Assembly (NCBI RefSeq): GCF_002575655.3
Contig: NC_053040.3
Coordinates: 159,279,148-159,343,147 of the forward strand
Direction: 5' to 3'
Length of the DNA: 64,000 bases
Source: Aegilops tauschii subsp. strangulata
Taxonomy: Eukaryota > Streptophyta > Magnoliopsida > Poales > Poaceae
The notes beneath the pieces were generated by a model that did no database searches, had not been told where the DNA came from, and saw only the letters and a list, made by a program, of their open reading frames with translations. Shown here one piece after another: positions 1 through 11,260 of the stretch. A program made the position numbers and the translations under genes. Numbering within the stretch: the stretch's first letter is position 1; each line of letters begins with the position of its first letter.

Positions 1-102
1 TGCCGCCATATGTGGCTTGTCTGTTAAGGCAAAGCGATTTAGAAACCGTCACGTTGTGTGATCCGGCTCGGACTCTTGTAAGCCGTCGGGCTTCGACCTG
101 TG

Positions 103-110
103 TATATAAA
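103..110 (+). promoter_or_regulatory. TATA box of the element X LTR
   Basis: TATATAAA lies inside the LTR, followed by the GC-rich leader expected downstream of an LTR promoter. The Fatima insertion about 135 bp downstream separates this promoter from the element's gag. Confidence 0.5.
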
Positions 111-239
111 AGCGAGACCCGGCGGCGGCTTAGGCCAGAAAAACGATCAATCGAGAACTAGGTCAAGCGTATTCACTCCCTTGTAATCGAAAGCCAAGCA
201 ATACAACTACATGCAGGACGTAGGCTTTTACCTCGTTGT

Positions 240-244
240 GAGGG
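240..244. repeat. Target site duplication GAGGG, left copy (Fatima copy 1)
   Basis: GAGGG directly precedes the TGAGGGAGTCC start of the LTR, and the same five bases follow the 3' LTR at 33430-33434. A perfect 5-bp duplication is what LTR retrotransposon integrase leaves, so both ends of the 33-kb composite belong to one insertion. Confidence 0.9.
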
Positions 245-726
245 TGAGGGAGTCCTGGACTGAGGGGTCCTCGGGCGTCCGGCCTGTTATCCATGGGCCG
301 GACTGATGGGCTGTGAAGACATGAAGACCGAAGACTGTACCCGTGTCCGGATTGGACTCTCCTTGGCGTGGAAGGCAAGCTTGGCGACCGATTATGAAGA
401 TTCCTTCTTATGTAACCGACTCTATGTAAACCCTAGATCCCCCCGGTGCCTATATAAACCGGAGGGGGTAGTCCGGAAAGGATAGATACACATTACCATA
501 GTCATATAGGCTAGACTTCTAGGGTTTAGCCATTACGATCTCGTGGTAGATCAACTCTTGTAATACTCATATTCCTCAAGATCAATCAAGCAGGAAGTAG
601 GGTATTACCTCCGTAGAGAGGGCCTGAACCTGGGTAAACATCGTGTCCCCCGTCTCCTGTTACCATCGATCCTAGACGCACAGTTTGGGACCCCCTACCC
701 GAGATCCGCCGGTTTTGACACCAACA
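245..726 (+). repeat. 5' LTR of Fatima copy 1
   Basis: It begins TGAGGGAGTCCTGG and ends GACACCAACA, and it matches 32948-33429 almost throughout. A TATA box lies at 451-457. The internal region starts with TTGGTGCTTTCATTGAG, where a primer binding site is expected. I could not match that sequence to a tRNA. Confidence 0.92.
451..457 (+). promoter_or_regulatory. TATA box of Fatima 5' LTR
   Basis: TATATAA follows GGTGCC and precedes the purine-rich GGAGGGGGTAG. The same box lies in the 3' LTR at 33154-33160. It should drive the sense transcript that carries gag. Confidence 0.6.
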
Positions 727-773
727 TTGGTGCTTTCATTGAGAGTTCCACTGTGCCGTCGACAAAAGGTTCG

Positions 774-3376
774 ATGGCCCCTTCAATCATCGATAATGAC
801 ACTGTCCAAGGAGGAACCTTCCTCCCCGGACAGATTTTTGTGTTCGGCGGCTTCGTACTGTGGGCCAACTCGCTTGGCCATCTGGAGCAGATCGATAGCT
901 ACGCCCCTGGCCACCAGGTCAGATTTGGAAGCTTGAACTATGTCGCGGATATCCGTGGAGACTTGATCTTCAATGGATTTGAGACTGCGGCGATCGCTCC
1001 CCCTCGCTCCGATGAACATGACTTTAATCTGTCATCGGACCAGATTCTGGAGACGGTCCCTGTAACTGCTACGACCTTAGAACCGGAGCAGTTTGCACCA
1101 TCCGAAGCCACAGAGTCCGCGGCGTTGGAACCGCACATAGACTCAACACCAGGCAATATCAGCGTCAACGGAATTCCGAACTCGTCTCCGGCTATAAGTT
1201 CCGAACCTCGCACGCCCCCGGACACCGAGTTGGATCGGTTATCAATCTTCGAGTTCAGCACCGCAGATATCTTCCAACACTCGCCCTTCGGCGATGTGCT
1301 AAATTCATTGAAAAATCTGTCCCTGATAGGGGACTCGTGGACGAACTATGTCCGGTTCGAGCTAGAGGCTGATAATGGGGAATTTTGCTTCCCACCCGCC
1401 ACCCACTTCATAGCTACTGTCGAGGACTTAACCGACATGCCTGCTTATGGCTCCGAAGACATTGATGGTATAGACGACGATGCCGACAAGGAGCAAGGCC
1501 AAGACACGCCAGTCATCAGGCGTGGGACGGCCACCCCTTCATACGACGTGTACATGGTCGATACACTTAAAAAAGCTCGCGGCAATGACAAGGGAGATCC
1601 AGATGAGAATAAAACTCCTGAGACACAGTCTAAATTCCGGCGCCCCAAACGCCGCTCCAAGTCACGCCACAACAACGATGGCACCGGAGAAAATAGTGCT
1701 CCGGACGGCGCCGAAAGCAATGAAGATCCTGTTGTTGCAATATCCGAACAGGAGAAACAAGAAAATGGGCAAGCCAGCCCCGATGAACAGGCCCTGCCCA
1801 ACGACAGTTCGGAGGACAACAAATACCTTCCGCTCTCCGAAGATGAGGTAAGCCTCGGCGACGAAGACTTCATCATACCCAAAGAGCCCCTCGAGCAGGA
1901 GCGCTTTAAGCGCAGGCTGATAGCTACTGCAAGGAGCCTGAAAAAGAAGCAGCAGCAGCTTCAAGCTGACCAAGACCTAGTCAACGACAGATGGACCGAA
2001 GTCCTGGTCGCCGAAGAATACGACCTTAGTGGCCTAGCCAAAAGCCACCCAAAGCACAGATTGCTATACCAGTCCGATGACGGGGCATTGGGGCCCATAC
2101 CATCGTCCCACAATGCGGCAGGACGCCGACAACTCTGTCCGGATAAAAAGGCAACTCAAGCCGAGCACCAGACCGCCCACCTCGCCGTAAAGGCAAGAAC
2201 AACGCAGGCCACGATTACCCAGACGACCTGCAGTGGGACTTGGACAATAGATCAAGACACGCAAGACCGATCTACGGATCGCGAGAGCATGCTTCGACAC
2301 GCGACGATGGCTACCTATTCGGACGTGTCAAACCTCACCACGCCCGAGCCGAAAACCGTAAAGGGACTCCTTCGGAGTTACGCCGCAGTGTGGCCCAACA
2401 TAGAGGCGCCGCACACCCACTTTGCTTCACTAATGAAGTAATGGATCATGAATTCCCCGAAGGATTCAAACCCGTCAATATTGAATCATACGACGGGACA
2501 ACCGACCCCGCGGTATGGATAGAAGATTTCATCCTCCACATCCATATGGCCCGTGGGGATGACCTCCACGCCATTAAATACCTCCCACTAAAACTAAAAG
2601 GGCCAGCTCGGTACTGGTTAAACAGCCTGCCTGAAAATTCCATAGGCAACTGGGAGGACTTGGAAGAGGCTTTCCTCGATAACTTCCGAGGAACATATGT
2701 CCGGCCACCGGATGCTGATGACCTAAGTCACATTGTCCAGCAGCCCAGAGAATCAGCCAGGGAGCTCTGGTCTCGGTTCTTAGTCAAAAAGAACCAAATC
2801 GTCGACTGTCCGGACGCGGAAGCCCTTGCGGCTTTCAGACACAGTGTCCGGGACGAATGGCTGGCACGCCACCTCGGCCAAGAAGGACCTAAATCCATGA
2901 CAGGCCTCACTGCTCTGATGACCCGCTTTTGCGCGGGAGAAGAAAGTTGGCTCGCTCGTAGAAGCAATAGCGCCAGCAACCTGGGCACCTTCGAAATCCG
3001 AGACGGCAACGGAAAGCCACGACGAAGCAAAAACAACAGTCGCAATGACAATGAAAGATCATGCGACACAACGGTCAACGCCGGATTCAGCAACCCCAAG
3101 CCCGGTCAGCGGAAGAAGCCATTCAAGGCGAATCGAGACGAACCATCCAACCTGGACATGATATTGGACCGACCCTGCCAGATTCATGGCCACCCCGATA
3201 AACCAGCTAATCATACCAACAGAAACTGCCAGGTTTTTAAACAGGCCGGCAAGCTCAACGCCGAACACAGGGGGAGGCCGCCAGTCGACAGGGATGACAG
3301 AAAGGTTCACCAACGAAACACTGGGGGTCAGAAGCAATCTCCACCCGAGGATAAACTACTCCCAGAACGGAAATAG
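774..3376 (+). pseudogene. gag: Fatima gag (capsid and nucleocapsid polyprotein), frameshifted
   Basis: Gag would form the cytoplasmic particle that packages element RNA. I chose the ATG at 774 because the ORF upstream of it opens only with GTG. The first frame runs to 2441. It is acidic, then rich in Lys, Arg and Ser, with a basic stretch near 1630-1680. The conserved capsid-like part lies in another frame from about 2440: FPEGFKPVNIESYDG, then DPAVWIEDFILHI, LKGPARYWLNSLP and WEDLEEAFLDNFRGTY, typical of the Retrotrans_gag family. A frameshift between about 2100 and 2240 separates the two halves. The tail is basic and Asn-rich and contains a Cys/His cluster (CQIHGH...NHTNRNCQ) instead of a standard zinc knuckle. 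The protein ends at TAG 3374-3376 with no protease or polymerase after it. Confidence 0.8.
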
Positions 3377-3780
3377 CAACCCGGCTTCCGCCGCCCACTC
3401 CGTACACCTACAAAATTTGTACCTCGCATACATCATTATGCACTCAAGATACCATGGGCATTGGCAGAAGCACAATACGGACAAGCCTGCAAGCATGCCA
3501 GTAACAGTTTTTATTTATTTTCCTTTTTATTTTTTCTTCCTTCGCTATCCTTTGAAAACAGGTGACGAACAGGATAAATATCTGAAACTGGCTCCGGATC
3601 CGTATACTCACCTAAGGGGCTATTTCCATCAAGGATTCCCCCCACCGAGGACTGGCGGCGCAGACGTGCGACAGGAGGTCCAAAATAAATTTTTATAGAC
3701 CGCACTCTCTATTTCTCGAGCGTGTACAATGCCTGTTCCTCCGCCTCCAACCCCGAGCATGTCAAATAGCCGGGAGGATG
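3377..3780 (+). other. Fatima internal non-coding sequence before the CACTA insertion
   Basis: About 400 bp follow gag, with a T-rich run near 3505-3545, and no ORF that looks real. The segment continues at 28501 on the far side of the CACTA. Confidence 0.6.
3778..3780. repeat. Target site duplication ATG, left copy (CACTA)
   Basis: ATG immediately precedes CACTACAAAA, and ATG follows the reverse-complement end TTGTAGTG at 28498-28500. Three-base duplications are characteristic of CACTA elements. Confidence 0.85.
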
Positions 3781-3806
3781 CACTACAAAAAAAGACACAT
3801 CCGTGA
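3781..3806 (+). repeat. CACTA left terminal inverted repeat
   Basis: It begins CACTACAAAAAAAGACAC and ends CCGTGA. Read as the reverse complement, the right end (28471-28497) is the same apart from one extra A and two substitutions. Confidence 0.85.
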
Positions 3807-4310
3807 CATTTTGGGCCGAACAATTTTTTTTCTGTCATACATATGACACTTCTATGACGATAATTGTGACAAAACCCGGTATCATCATAGAAGTGGTGGG
3901 CTCCTACTTCTATGACAAAAAATCATGACAGAAAATGGGCTTTTCGTCCTGGGCGGGCCGGAGACGCAGCTGCATGACATTCTTTGGGCCGTCTATGACG
4001 GAAAAAACCATGGTAGAAGCGAGGGCGAGGAAAATTTTGGGGAGTTCCCGGTTACGGTGGGAGGTCGGGGGCCGAGCGATGCGCGTTTCTCTCGTACACG
4101 TACACGCGTGTGTGCGAGGCGTTGGCTCTAACTGAACCCGAGCGAGGCGTTGGGCTCTAACTGAACCCGAGCGATTGCACTGTAGTCTACGCGTTACTGA
4201 ACCCGAGCGATCAATCGATGGCTATTAACTGAACCCGATCGAGCGATTCCTTCGCTACTGCTGCTAACTGAAGCCGACCGATGCTGCCTTTGGGATGAAC
4301 AGTGAGCGTT
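3807..4310. other. CACTA left subterminal region
   Basis: Short direct and inverted copies of a TTCTATGAC-like motif recur between about 3830 and 4010. At 4120-4260 CTGAACCCGAGCGA-like units recur about every 30-40 bp. No gene is visible. Confidence 0.5.
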
Positions 4311-4728
4311 GCGGGGGGGGGGGGGGGGGTGGATGAACAGTGAGCGGTGGCGTTGCCTCTGGATGAACAGGACCCCGTGGTGTGGTGGAGGGCTGGATGA
4401 ACAATAGACGGTGGAGGGGTGCCCGTGGAGGGGTGGTTGAACAGGACCCCGTGGTGTGGAGGGCTGGATGAACAGTAGACGGTGGAGGGGTGCCCGTGGA
4501 GGGGTGCCCGTGGAGGGGTGGTTGAACAGGACCCCGTGGTGTGGAGGGCTAGATGTACAGTAGACGGTGGAGGGGTGCCCGTGGAGGGGTGGTTGAACAG
4601 TAGCCGGTGGAGTAGCGCGCGGTGGAGGCTGGATGAACAGGAGCCCGTGGAGGCTGGAGGAGGTCGACGGTAGCCCGTGGAGGCTGGAGGAGGTCGACGG
4701 TGGAGATGAACAATATCCCGTGGAGTCC
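4311..4728. repeat. G-rich minisatellite
   Basis: A run of about 18 G at 4311-4328 is followed by units built from GTGGAGGGGTGCCC, GGTTGAACAGGACCCC and GGATGAACAGTAGACG. The arrangement gives main periods of about 70 and 85 bp, and the extra length comes from an added copy of the GTGCCCGTGGAGGGG block. Open frames on both strands here are low-complexity artefacts of the repeat. Confidence 0.8.
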
Positions 4729-5035
4729 CGTTTTGCGGTACGCCACACCCCTCCCGATGAATAGGACCCCCGTTTCGACCGTAGGAGGTCCGTTTCGTCC
4801 ATTTTGCGGTACGCCACACCCCTCCCGATCAACAGGACCCCCGTTTCGACCGTAGGAGGTCCGTTTTGTCTGTTTTGCGGTACGCCACACCCCTCCCGAT
4901 CCACAGGACCCCCGTTTCGACCGTAGGAGGCCCGTTTCCTCCGTTTTGCGGTACGCCATACCCCTCCCGATCAACAGGACCCCGTTTCGAACGTAGGAGG
5001 TCCGTTTCCTCCGTTGTGCGGTACGCCAGTCGTTT
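4729..5035. repeat. 71-bp tandem repeat, about 4.3 copies
   Basis: TTTGCGGTACGCC recurs at 4732, 4803, 4874 and 4945, exactly 71 bp apart, and a mutated copy lies near 5015. Each unit also carries CCCCTCCCGAT and GTTTCGACCGTAGGAGG. The array fades into shorter degenerate units (CCTCCCGATGAACACGAC) up to about 5180. Confidence 0.88.
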
Positions 5036-5180
5036 CCATTGCCTGTTCCGTCCAAGCCCTCCCGATGAACACGACCACGCATTCCGTTTCGACCCAGCCG
5101 GTTGGCTCCCACGCGTTCCGTTGCCTCCCGATGAACACGACGCATTCCGTTGCCTCCCCATGAACACGACGATGACGCTG

Positions 5181-5660
5181 TTTCTCCGTTCCGACCCAGC
5201 CATGTCAACGAGCCCTCGCCGTACATATGCGCGAGTAGGCGTTCGAGACCCCACCCGTATGTACACATACGTGGCCGTATTTTATTTCTTGCACCCTGGC
5301 CGCTGTACGTACGTGTACATGCTATGTGCGCGCCTCTACTACGACACGTGCGCGCCTCTACATCCACCAGTATATATGTACGTACACGTTCGCGACCAGA
5401 ATGACAACGCTATTTACGCTTCGACCAGGTGGGTCCCGACTGTCAGGCATTTCCTTGCGTGCGAAGATGTAGCTGGTGGGTCCCAGCAGTCAGGGGGGCG
5501 AATCATTTTGTTTTTTTTGCCCGGACGCACTTCCTTGCGTGCGAAGGTGTAGCTGGTGGGTCTCAGCAGTCAGGGGGGAAACGTTTTTTTCGCGAAATAC
5601 GGTGGCCCGTCCGGTGGGTCCCCGCTGTCAGGTGGAGGAATAATTATTTTGCGCGTAATA
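5181..5660. other. CACTA internal spacer with short direct repeats
   Basis: The segment has many ACGTAC/GTACGT-type steps at 5220-5400. Two similar blocks with GCTGGTGGGTC...CAGCAGTCAGGGGG follow near 5470 and 5552. The GTGGGTCCC...GTCAG block returns at 7090-7320. I see no gene. Confidence 0.4.
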
Positions 5661-6119
5661 AGGAGGCACTTCCTTGCTGCGGCCGTGGACCCAGCTGTCA
5701 GCGTCTCCACGCACAGTACTCTTCCGATGGAAGTCGGTCATTGACCACATTGACCACGCCGCGCCGAGAGCACCACGGCGGTGGACGACGGCGAGGCCTA
5801 GGAAGGGGACGACACGGAGGCAGGGAAGACTCGGCAGTTGTTTCCCACATGGAGGGGAGTACGACTGTACGAGGGTTTACTGGTTCGTCCGCCGTCGCCG
5901 GAGAATAACAGCAGATGTGGGTGAGTAGAGGGATGGCTAGGCCAGCGATGGGAGTACGGTGGGGCGGTGAGGCCTGCGCGGCAGCACAGCCGGCCGCGGG
6001 GAGGAGGGAGCAGGCAGTCCCGCCGGCGCTTGTTTGAGCGGCTGGAGCAGGAAGAGCAGAGATTGAAGAAGCACGACGGCCGTTGGATGGACATCCAACA
6101 GTCAGTGCTTGTGCGTCAA

Positions 6120-6620
6120 CCTTTTTTTAGGAAAGCCTCAAATTTGTGGAAAACAGCATACAGCCCATCTGCCATTATTTCTAATAATTTACAACCCATA
6201 TGCTAATTCTTAAGGTTTTTTTGGAGCCCATATTCTTTTTGTTAGCATTACAGCCCATATTGTGGCCACGGTTAAAAAATTATACGAAATTTTGCATATT
6301 TCGGTGCGGTCCGAACTGTTTTTAATCCCAAAATTTCGACTCACATTCAAACTGATTTTAAAAATAAATGTATATCAACATAAAATCCAACAAATTCTCC
6401 ACACATAAAAATTAATGTAATTTAAAATCTTGAAATGAAAAAAAGATATTTGAAACTAATTGCCGGTTTGATGTGTTTTAAAAATGTACAGCCCATTTCT
6501 CATTACTGATGGGCCATTTTCTCGGCCAGCCGAATGAAAGCTCTCCTCGTCTTGAAAGATTTGCAGCCCAACAGGCCTCACAAAGCGACTTACTTGGCAA
6601 ATCACAAAAAAACTGGGTTG
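6120..6620. repeat. AT-rich subterminal-type segment with GCCCAT motifs
   Basis: CAGCCCAT or AGCCCATAT recurs near 6165, 6193, 6228, 6252 and 6488 in AT-rich DNA between two copies of the GC-rich module. The same motif is frequent again at 8105-8700. Confidence 0.6.
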
Positions 6621-7043
6621 TGGCCGTGGACCCAGCTGTCAGCCTCTCCATGTACAGTACTCTTCTGACGGAAGTCGTTCCTTGACCACGTTGACCACGC
6701 CGCACGGAGAGCACCACGGCGGTGGACGACGGCGAGGCCTAGGAAGGGGACCACGCGGAGCCGGGGAAGACGCGGCAGCGGAAGCCCGCGCGGAGAGGAG
6801 TACGAGGGTTCACTGGTTCGACTGCGGTGTGAGGCTGCCGTCGCCGCAGGGCCTGGCCAGCGGTGGGAATAGTACGGGGCGGTGAGGCCTCTGCGGCAGC
6901 ACAGCCGGCCACGGGAAGCAGGAGCATGCGGCACGACCGGCGCTGCTTTGGGCGGCTGGAGCAAGAAGACCAGAGGTTGAAGAAGCACTACGGCCGTTGG
7001 ATGGACATCGTACGGTCACTGGAGCTAGAATCGTTCATATTGA

Positions 7044-7079
7044 CTAAGTTGACAAAGCCCTTCGTCCCTGTCAACTTAG
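7044..7079. other. Perfect 11-bp stem hairpin (TAAGTTGAC type), copy 1
   Basis: CTAAGTTGACA (7044-7054) and TGTCAACTTAG (7069-7079) are perfect reverse complements around a 14-base loop that begins AAGCCCTT. Related structures follow at 7820-7855 and 8019-8056. Confidence 0.7.
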
Positions 7080-7819
7080 TAGGCCCACAAGTCAGCCTCC
7101 CACCAAGGTGGGTCCCAGCTAGCCGGGGGAGTATTCATTTTTTTATGCGTAATAAGGAGGCATTTCCGGTGGGTCCGAGCTGACAGCGGGGGGAATGTTT
7201 TTTTCGCGAAATACGGTGGCCCGTCCGGTGGGTCCCAGCAGTCAGGGGGAAACGATTTTTTTCGCAAAATACTGGTGGCCCGTCCGGTGGCCCGTCCGGT
7301 GGGTCCCCGCTGTCAGGTGGAGGAATAATTATTTTGCGCGTAATAAGGAGGCACTTCCTTGCAGCCGCCGTGGACCCAGCTGTCAGCCTCTCCACGTACA
7401 GTACTCTTCCGATGGAAGTCGGTCGTTGACCACATTGACCACGCCGCGCCGAGAGCACCAGGGCGGTGGACGACGGCGACGCCTAGGAAGGGGACGATGC
7501 GGAGCCGGGGAAGACGCAGTAGTGGAAGCCCGCACGGAGAGGAGTACGAGGGTTCGCTGGTTCAGCTGCGGTGTGAGGCTGCCGTCGCCGCAGAATAACA
7601 AGGGGTGTGGGTGAGTGGAGGGATGGCCTGGCCAGCGGTGGGAGTAGTATGGGGGCGGTGAGGCCTCCGCGGCAGCACAGCCGGCCACGGGAGGCAGGAG
7701 CAGGCGGCACGAGCGGCGCTGCTTTGGGCGGCTGGACCAAGAAGACCAGAGGTTGAAGAAGCACTACGGCCGTTGGATGGACATCGTACGGTCACTGAAG
7801 CTAGAATCGTTTATATTGA

Positions 7820-7855
7820 CTAAGTTGACAAAGCCCTTGGTACGCTCCAACTTAG
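7820..7855. other. Hairpin (TAAGTTGAC type), copy 2, shortened stem
   Basis: CTAAGTTG (7820-7827) pairs with CAACTTAG (7848-7855). The loop again contains AAGCCCTT. Compared with copy 1, the inner three base pairs are lost. Confidence 0.55.
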
Positions 7856-8018
7856 TAGGCCCACAGGTCAGCCTCCGAAACGGTGCGCCCCAGATGTCAG
7901 GGGGAGGAATCATTTTTTGGGCGGCCGAAGCTAAGAATATCCGAGATTGAAGAAGAAGCACGACATCCGTTGGATAGACATCCAACGGCCACTGCTGCTA
8001 GAACCGTGTGTTGACTAT

Positions 8019-8056
8019 AATAAGTTGACAAAGCCTTGCATACGCGTCAACTTATT
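8019..8056. other. Perfect 11-bp stem hairpin (TAAGTTGAC type), copy 3
   Basis: AATAAGTTGAC (8019-8029) pairs with GTCAACTTATT (8046-8056). The loop contains AAAGCCTTGC. The flanks differ from copies 1 and 2, but the stem is again perfect. Confidence 0.65.
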
Positions 8057-8099
8057 TTTTTAGGGGACGCGTCACTTAGTAGGCCCACAAGTGTGTGGC

Positions 8100-8720
8100 A
8101 GAGAACTTATAGCTCATTTGCGTTTTGTAAGAATGTACAACCCATTTTTGAATTCTAATGGAATTACAACAGCCCATTTACAATTTGTTAAAAGTACAAC
8201 CCATTTTCTAGCTAGGACAACGATTAATAATTTCAACCAACCGTTGAAGACATAATTCAATAAAATTTCCCACATTTTGATGGGATCCGAAATATTTTTA
8301 TCCCGAAATTTCTAGTCAGATTAAATATAAATTTGTATTACGTAAAAATCCAACGAAACATTGCGCGCGCAACAATGAAAATTTAAGATTTTCAAAATCC
8401 ATAAATAATATTTTATAAACTAATTTCGTGTTTGGTGCATTTTTTATAGTTACTGCCCAGTTTTTATAATTACATCCCATTTATTATTTTTAAAGCCCAT
8501 TTTCCTGTTAAGCCTAATGCATCCCTCCTAGGAAAGATTTGTAGCCCAGCGGGGCGGAGAATAACAAGTTGACCTTGCCTGGGTATTCCTCAAAAAGACG
8601 TATAGCTGGGCTAGCCATTTTCATCTTGAAAAAATTAGTATCTGGGCTGGATATCTGGCCTGGGCTAGACGGGCCACAGCCCGCCTAGTTAATACCCTGC
8701 TCTCCTCTGAACAACAACAA
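8100..8720. repeat. AT-rich subterminal-type segment with GCCCAT motifs
   Basis: CCCATTTNNNA and GCCCATTT-like motifs recur at about 8112, 8140, 8173, 8199, 8455, 8476 and 8493. The orientation is opposite to the ATGGGC motifs of the right end. No coding potential is visible. Confidence 0.6.
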
Positions 8721-10410
8721 AATCATCGCCAAGAAAAACTCTGCAGTGCTCATGCCTCAAAAACACAAATACTGCTCGAGCTGCTTGGTCCCAGCTGTCG
8801 GCCGCACCTTGTGCAATTCTCTCGTTTATATTGACTACATAGGTTGACAATGGTGTGGGACCGTGATGTCAGGAAACCAAGAGAAAGAAAAAAATATATA
8901 ATTGTACATAATAAGTTGGCACTTGCGTACGTACGGCTATGGCCCCAGTGGGTCCCTAGTGTTATCCAGTCAAAATAAAGTCATCTCCTGAATCCTCATG
9001 TTCGTTGACGATGTTAACAATGCTCGGCGCCACGGCGAGCGCAACAACTCGAAGGACAACGGAGAGGGCCTCGCGGGCCCTAGGATGGTCTGATACAGCG
9101 CCCGCTGCTCATTCAGGAAGCCAGGATCATCGGACACCTATGAGCACCTTCGAGAAACTGAGACGGCATGAAACGGTAAGGCCGCGCTTGGGAGCTCTGG
9201 TTTATTTCAAACCTGTATTAACATACAAGTGTAATTTACTCGTCATCGGAAACAACGCGTAAAATACAGGCGTAATGAAACCGAGGGCCCGAGGTCTGTA
9301 AGTAAAACCGGCGGGTTACGCGTGTAATTTGAGAGAACAGTGTATATTTTACGAGCACTGCTATATGGACGACATTACCAGACGATACATGCACGACGTG
9401 TGTCATGCCATCCATGGGCAAGGCTGAAACATCAGCTAACGGCTGGATTAGCAATCGTCCGAGTGTCGTTCAACATTTTTATCGTGTGTGAAGTACTTCC
9501 GATATTTTACTAGTCGAAATTGACCAACCAAGCGCCTTCGCCCGAGATCATCTGCTTTAATTTACAAGCGTCAGTTTTACAAGCGGTTTTGGTTGGAAAA
9601 CGACGATCCAATCACGGCCTAATATCATGAGTTGGTCAGAAGATCATATGGTTTCACGTCTAACCTACCCGACTTGTCGTATAGGCTATGAATGAAACAT
9701 CAGACGATGAACTTCTTAAGCACGGAAACAACAGAAGAGGATGATCTTCTTAACAAGCAAATCACTGGCATTAGATCGACATGCAAAACAATACGAAGCA
9801 TTATTTTCAGGAGGCACGGTGAACAGCTCGTGATGCTGCATGCCACAACATTCCAAGCTCAACTTTGCAATCAAACACAAGGCCTGGCATTACATAGACA
9901 ATATTCAGAACAAACTCTTAACACAAGAATATCTCAGCAGAGTAACTATTTACTTCTAAACTGAACACAGGAATAGGAAAAAACACTCGACGCTGCTCAC
10001 AGCAAGGGCGTCCCATTCAAAAATATCAAATGCATGTCTTCTGGCTAACATCAATGAGCAAATTTTGATAAGGTTTTCCAATTCCAATATATTAAACTAA
10101 CGTCTTCTTGCTAACATCAATGATTAAACTTTGACAAGCTTTTCCCACTCAAAATATGTAATGCCTATGATCGTGGAGTCCTGTCGTAGCTTCTTGTACT
10201 TGTTTGGGCACTTTTTGCCCAGGGCACTCCACGTGTTGTTAAATTGCCAATGGTCTCTGCAGACTAGTCATGTCACGGGTGTCTAATAATACTCTGTAAA
10301 GCTTCTCGGTCATTCCTTCTGTAATGTAGCGCAAACAGTGACTGCTTCTTTCTGCAAAGTGGAACGACCAACTGGACCCAGTAATGCAGCAGTTTGCCTT
10401 GGACACATTG
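8721..10410. other. CACTA interior without recognisable features
   Basis: The sequence is of mixed composition with no convincing ORF, tandem repeat or terminal motif. Short frames at 9005-9262 and 9692-9964 have no recognisable motif and are not repeated elsewhere in the window. Confidence 0.4.
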
Positions 10411-11194
10411 GCTCCTTTTGTGCAGTTTAACTAAAATCGAAGTCGGAATAAAACCGAGCTTTAATTTTGATATCCCTGTAAGCAACAATAGGTATAAGGG
10501 AAACAATTACTGAGAAATAACGGTTGATGACTTGTACTCCCAGAAGAAAAGCATCTACTGATCTACTTTATCTTAATGGGAAACAAAGCAGGAGAGTAGC
10601 AATTCTCCATCAGTGTGATTCATTCATATTGACTGAGACATTATCTTAACAATGCCTTGTTTCAACATGTATAAAGAACGACAAAGCAGAAAAGTACCAT
10701 TCCTAAAACAATGCAACTGATTCATTACAGAGACATTATCTTAACAATACCTTGGTTAAACATGTAGAAAGAACTACAAAGCAGGATAGTACCATTCCTA
10801 ACAAGTGTTGCAGTTTTGAACTAAGATTCCGTAGTTAATTAATTCTGAGAGTGGCATTGCTTAATTTTACCAGCGGCATTAGATTAACGAAAAGCATAAA
10901 CAGTTCCAGGGGAGAGTGGGCACAACAACAGTATGTGCTTCCATCTACTTATAAAGGGGGTGATGCAGAGTTTGTTGTAACAAAGCAACAAGCATCATGT
11001 CTGGGTTGGTCCCATTTTTGTTCACTACTTAATGGGAAAAGACAGCAATACAATAGCTTCAATTCAACATTTATTTAAAACAGTACCAATACAAGTAGCA
11101 CAACATCTCAAAGCACACTGCACAATCATGTGGATGAAGGTCTGTACTGACCTTTCATGAGACCGACAAAGGTAAAATACGAATCTCGATCTCC

Positions 11195-11260
11195 TTTTGT
11201 GCAGTTCCACCAAAATTAAGCAAAGTCACCGGTGTGACATTCAAGTTGAACTGCACAAAA
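11195..11260. ncRNA. Fold-back with TTTTGTGCAGTTC arms (unit 1)
   Basis: TTTTGTGCAGTTC (11195-11207) is perfectly complementary to GAACTGCACAAAA (11248-11260). The 40-base interior has its own small stem, GTCAC with GTGAC. The right arm can also pair in part with AAGTGTTT further right. The structure resembles a small-RNA precursor, but I have no evidence that it is expressed. Confidence 0.4.

Larger units (their letters stand above)
1..244 (+). mobile_element. Left part of the interrupted 5' LTR of Gypsy element X
   Basis: This stretch lies immediately outside the Fatima insertion. It has a TATA box near 103 and reads as LTR promoter and leader sequence. The sequence resumes at 33435, after the second copy of the GAGGG duplication, and the LTR then ends in CA at 33557. 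The start of the LTR lies outside the window. Assignment to a Gypsy element comes from the gag-protease that follows at 33907-36610. The family was not identified. Confidence 0.6.
5661..7860. repeat. Three direct copies of a GC-rich module of about 400-450 bp
   Basis: The landmarks GTGGACCCAGCTGTCAGC, TTGACCACGCCGC, GGCGGTGGACGACGGCGA and GGCCGTTGGATGGACAT occur in the same order in three blocks: about 5676-6095, 6622-7015 and 7368-7795. The starts are about 950 and 745 bp apart. The blocks differ by substitutions and small indels. The G+C-rich frames in them are not conserved between copies, so I do not call them genes. Confidence 0.8.

Noticed and set aside
4194..5367. Long overlapping frames on both strands over the minisatellites (up to 272 codons)
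   Set aside because: They are repetitive Pro/His/Ser or Arg/Thr-rich translations of the tandem arrays, open in several frames at once, without motifs or a start context.
5429..7950. GC-rich frames of 60-160 codons in the triplicated module
   Set aside because: The frames shift between the three copies and stop at different places. Composition explains them.
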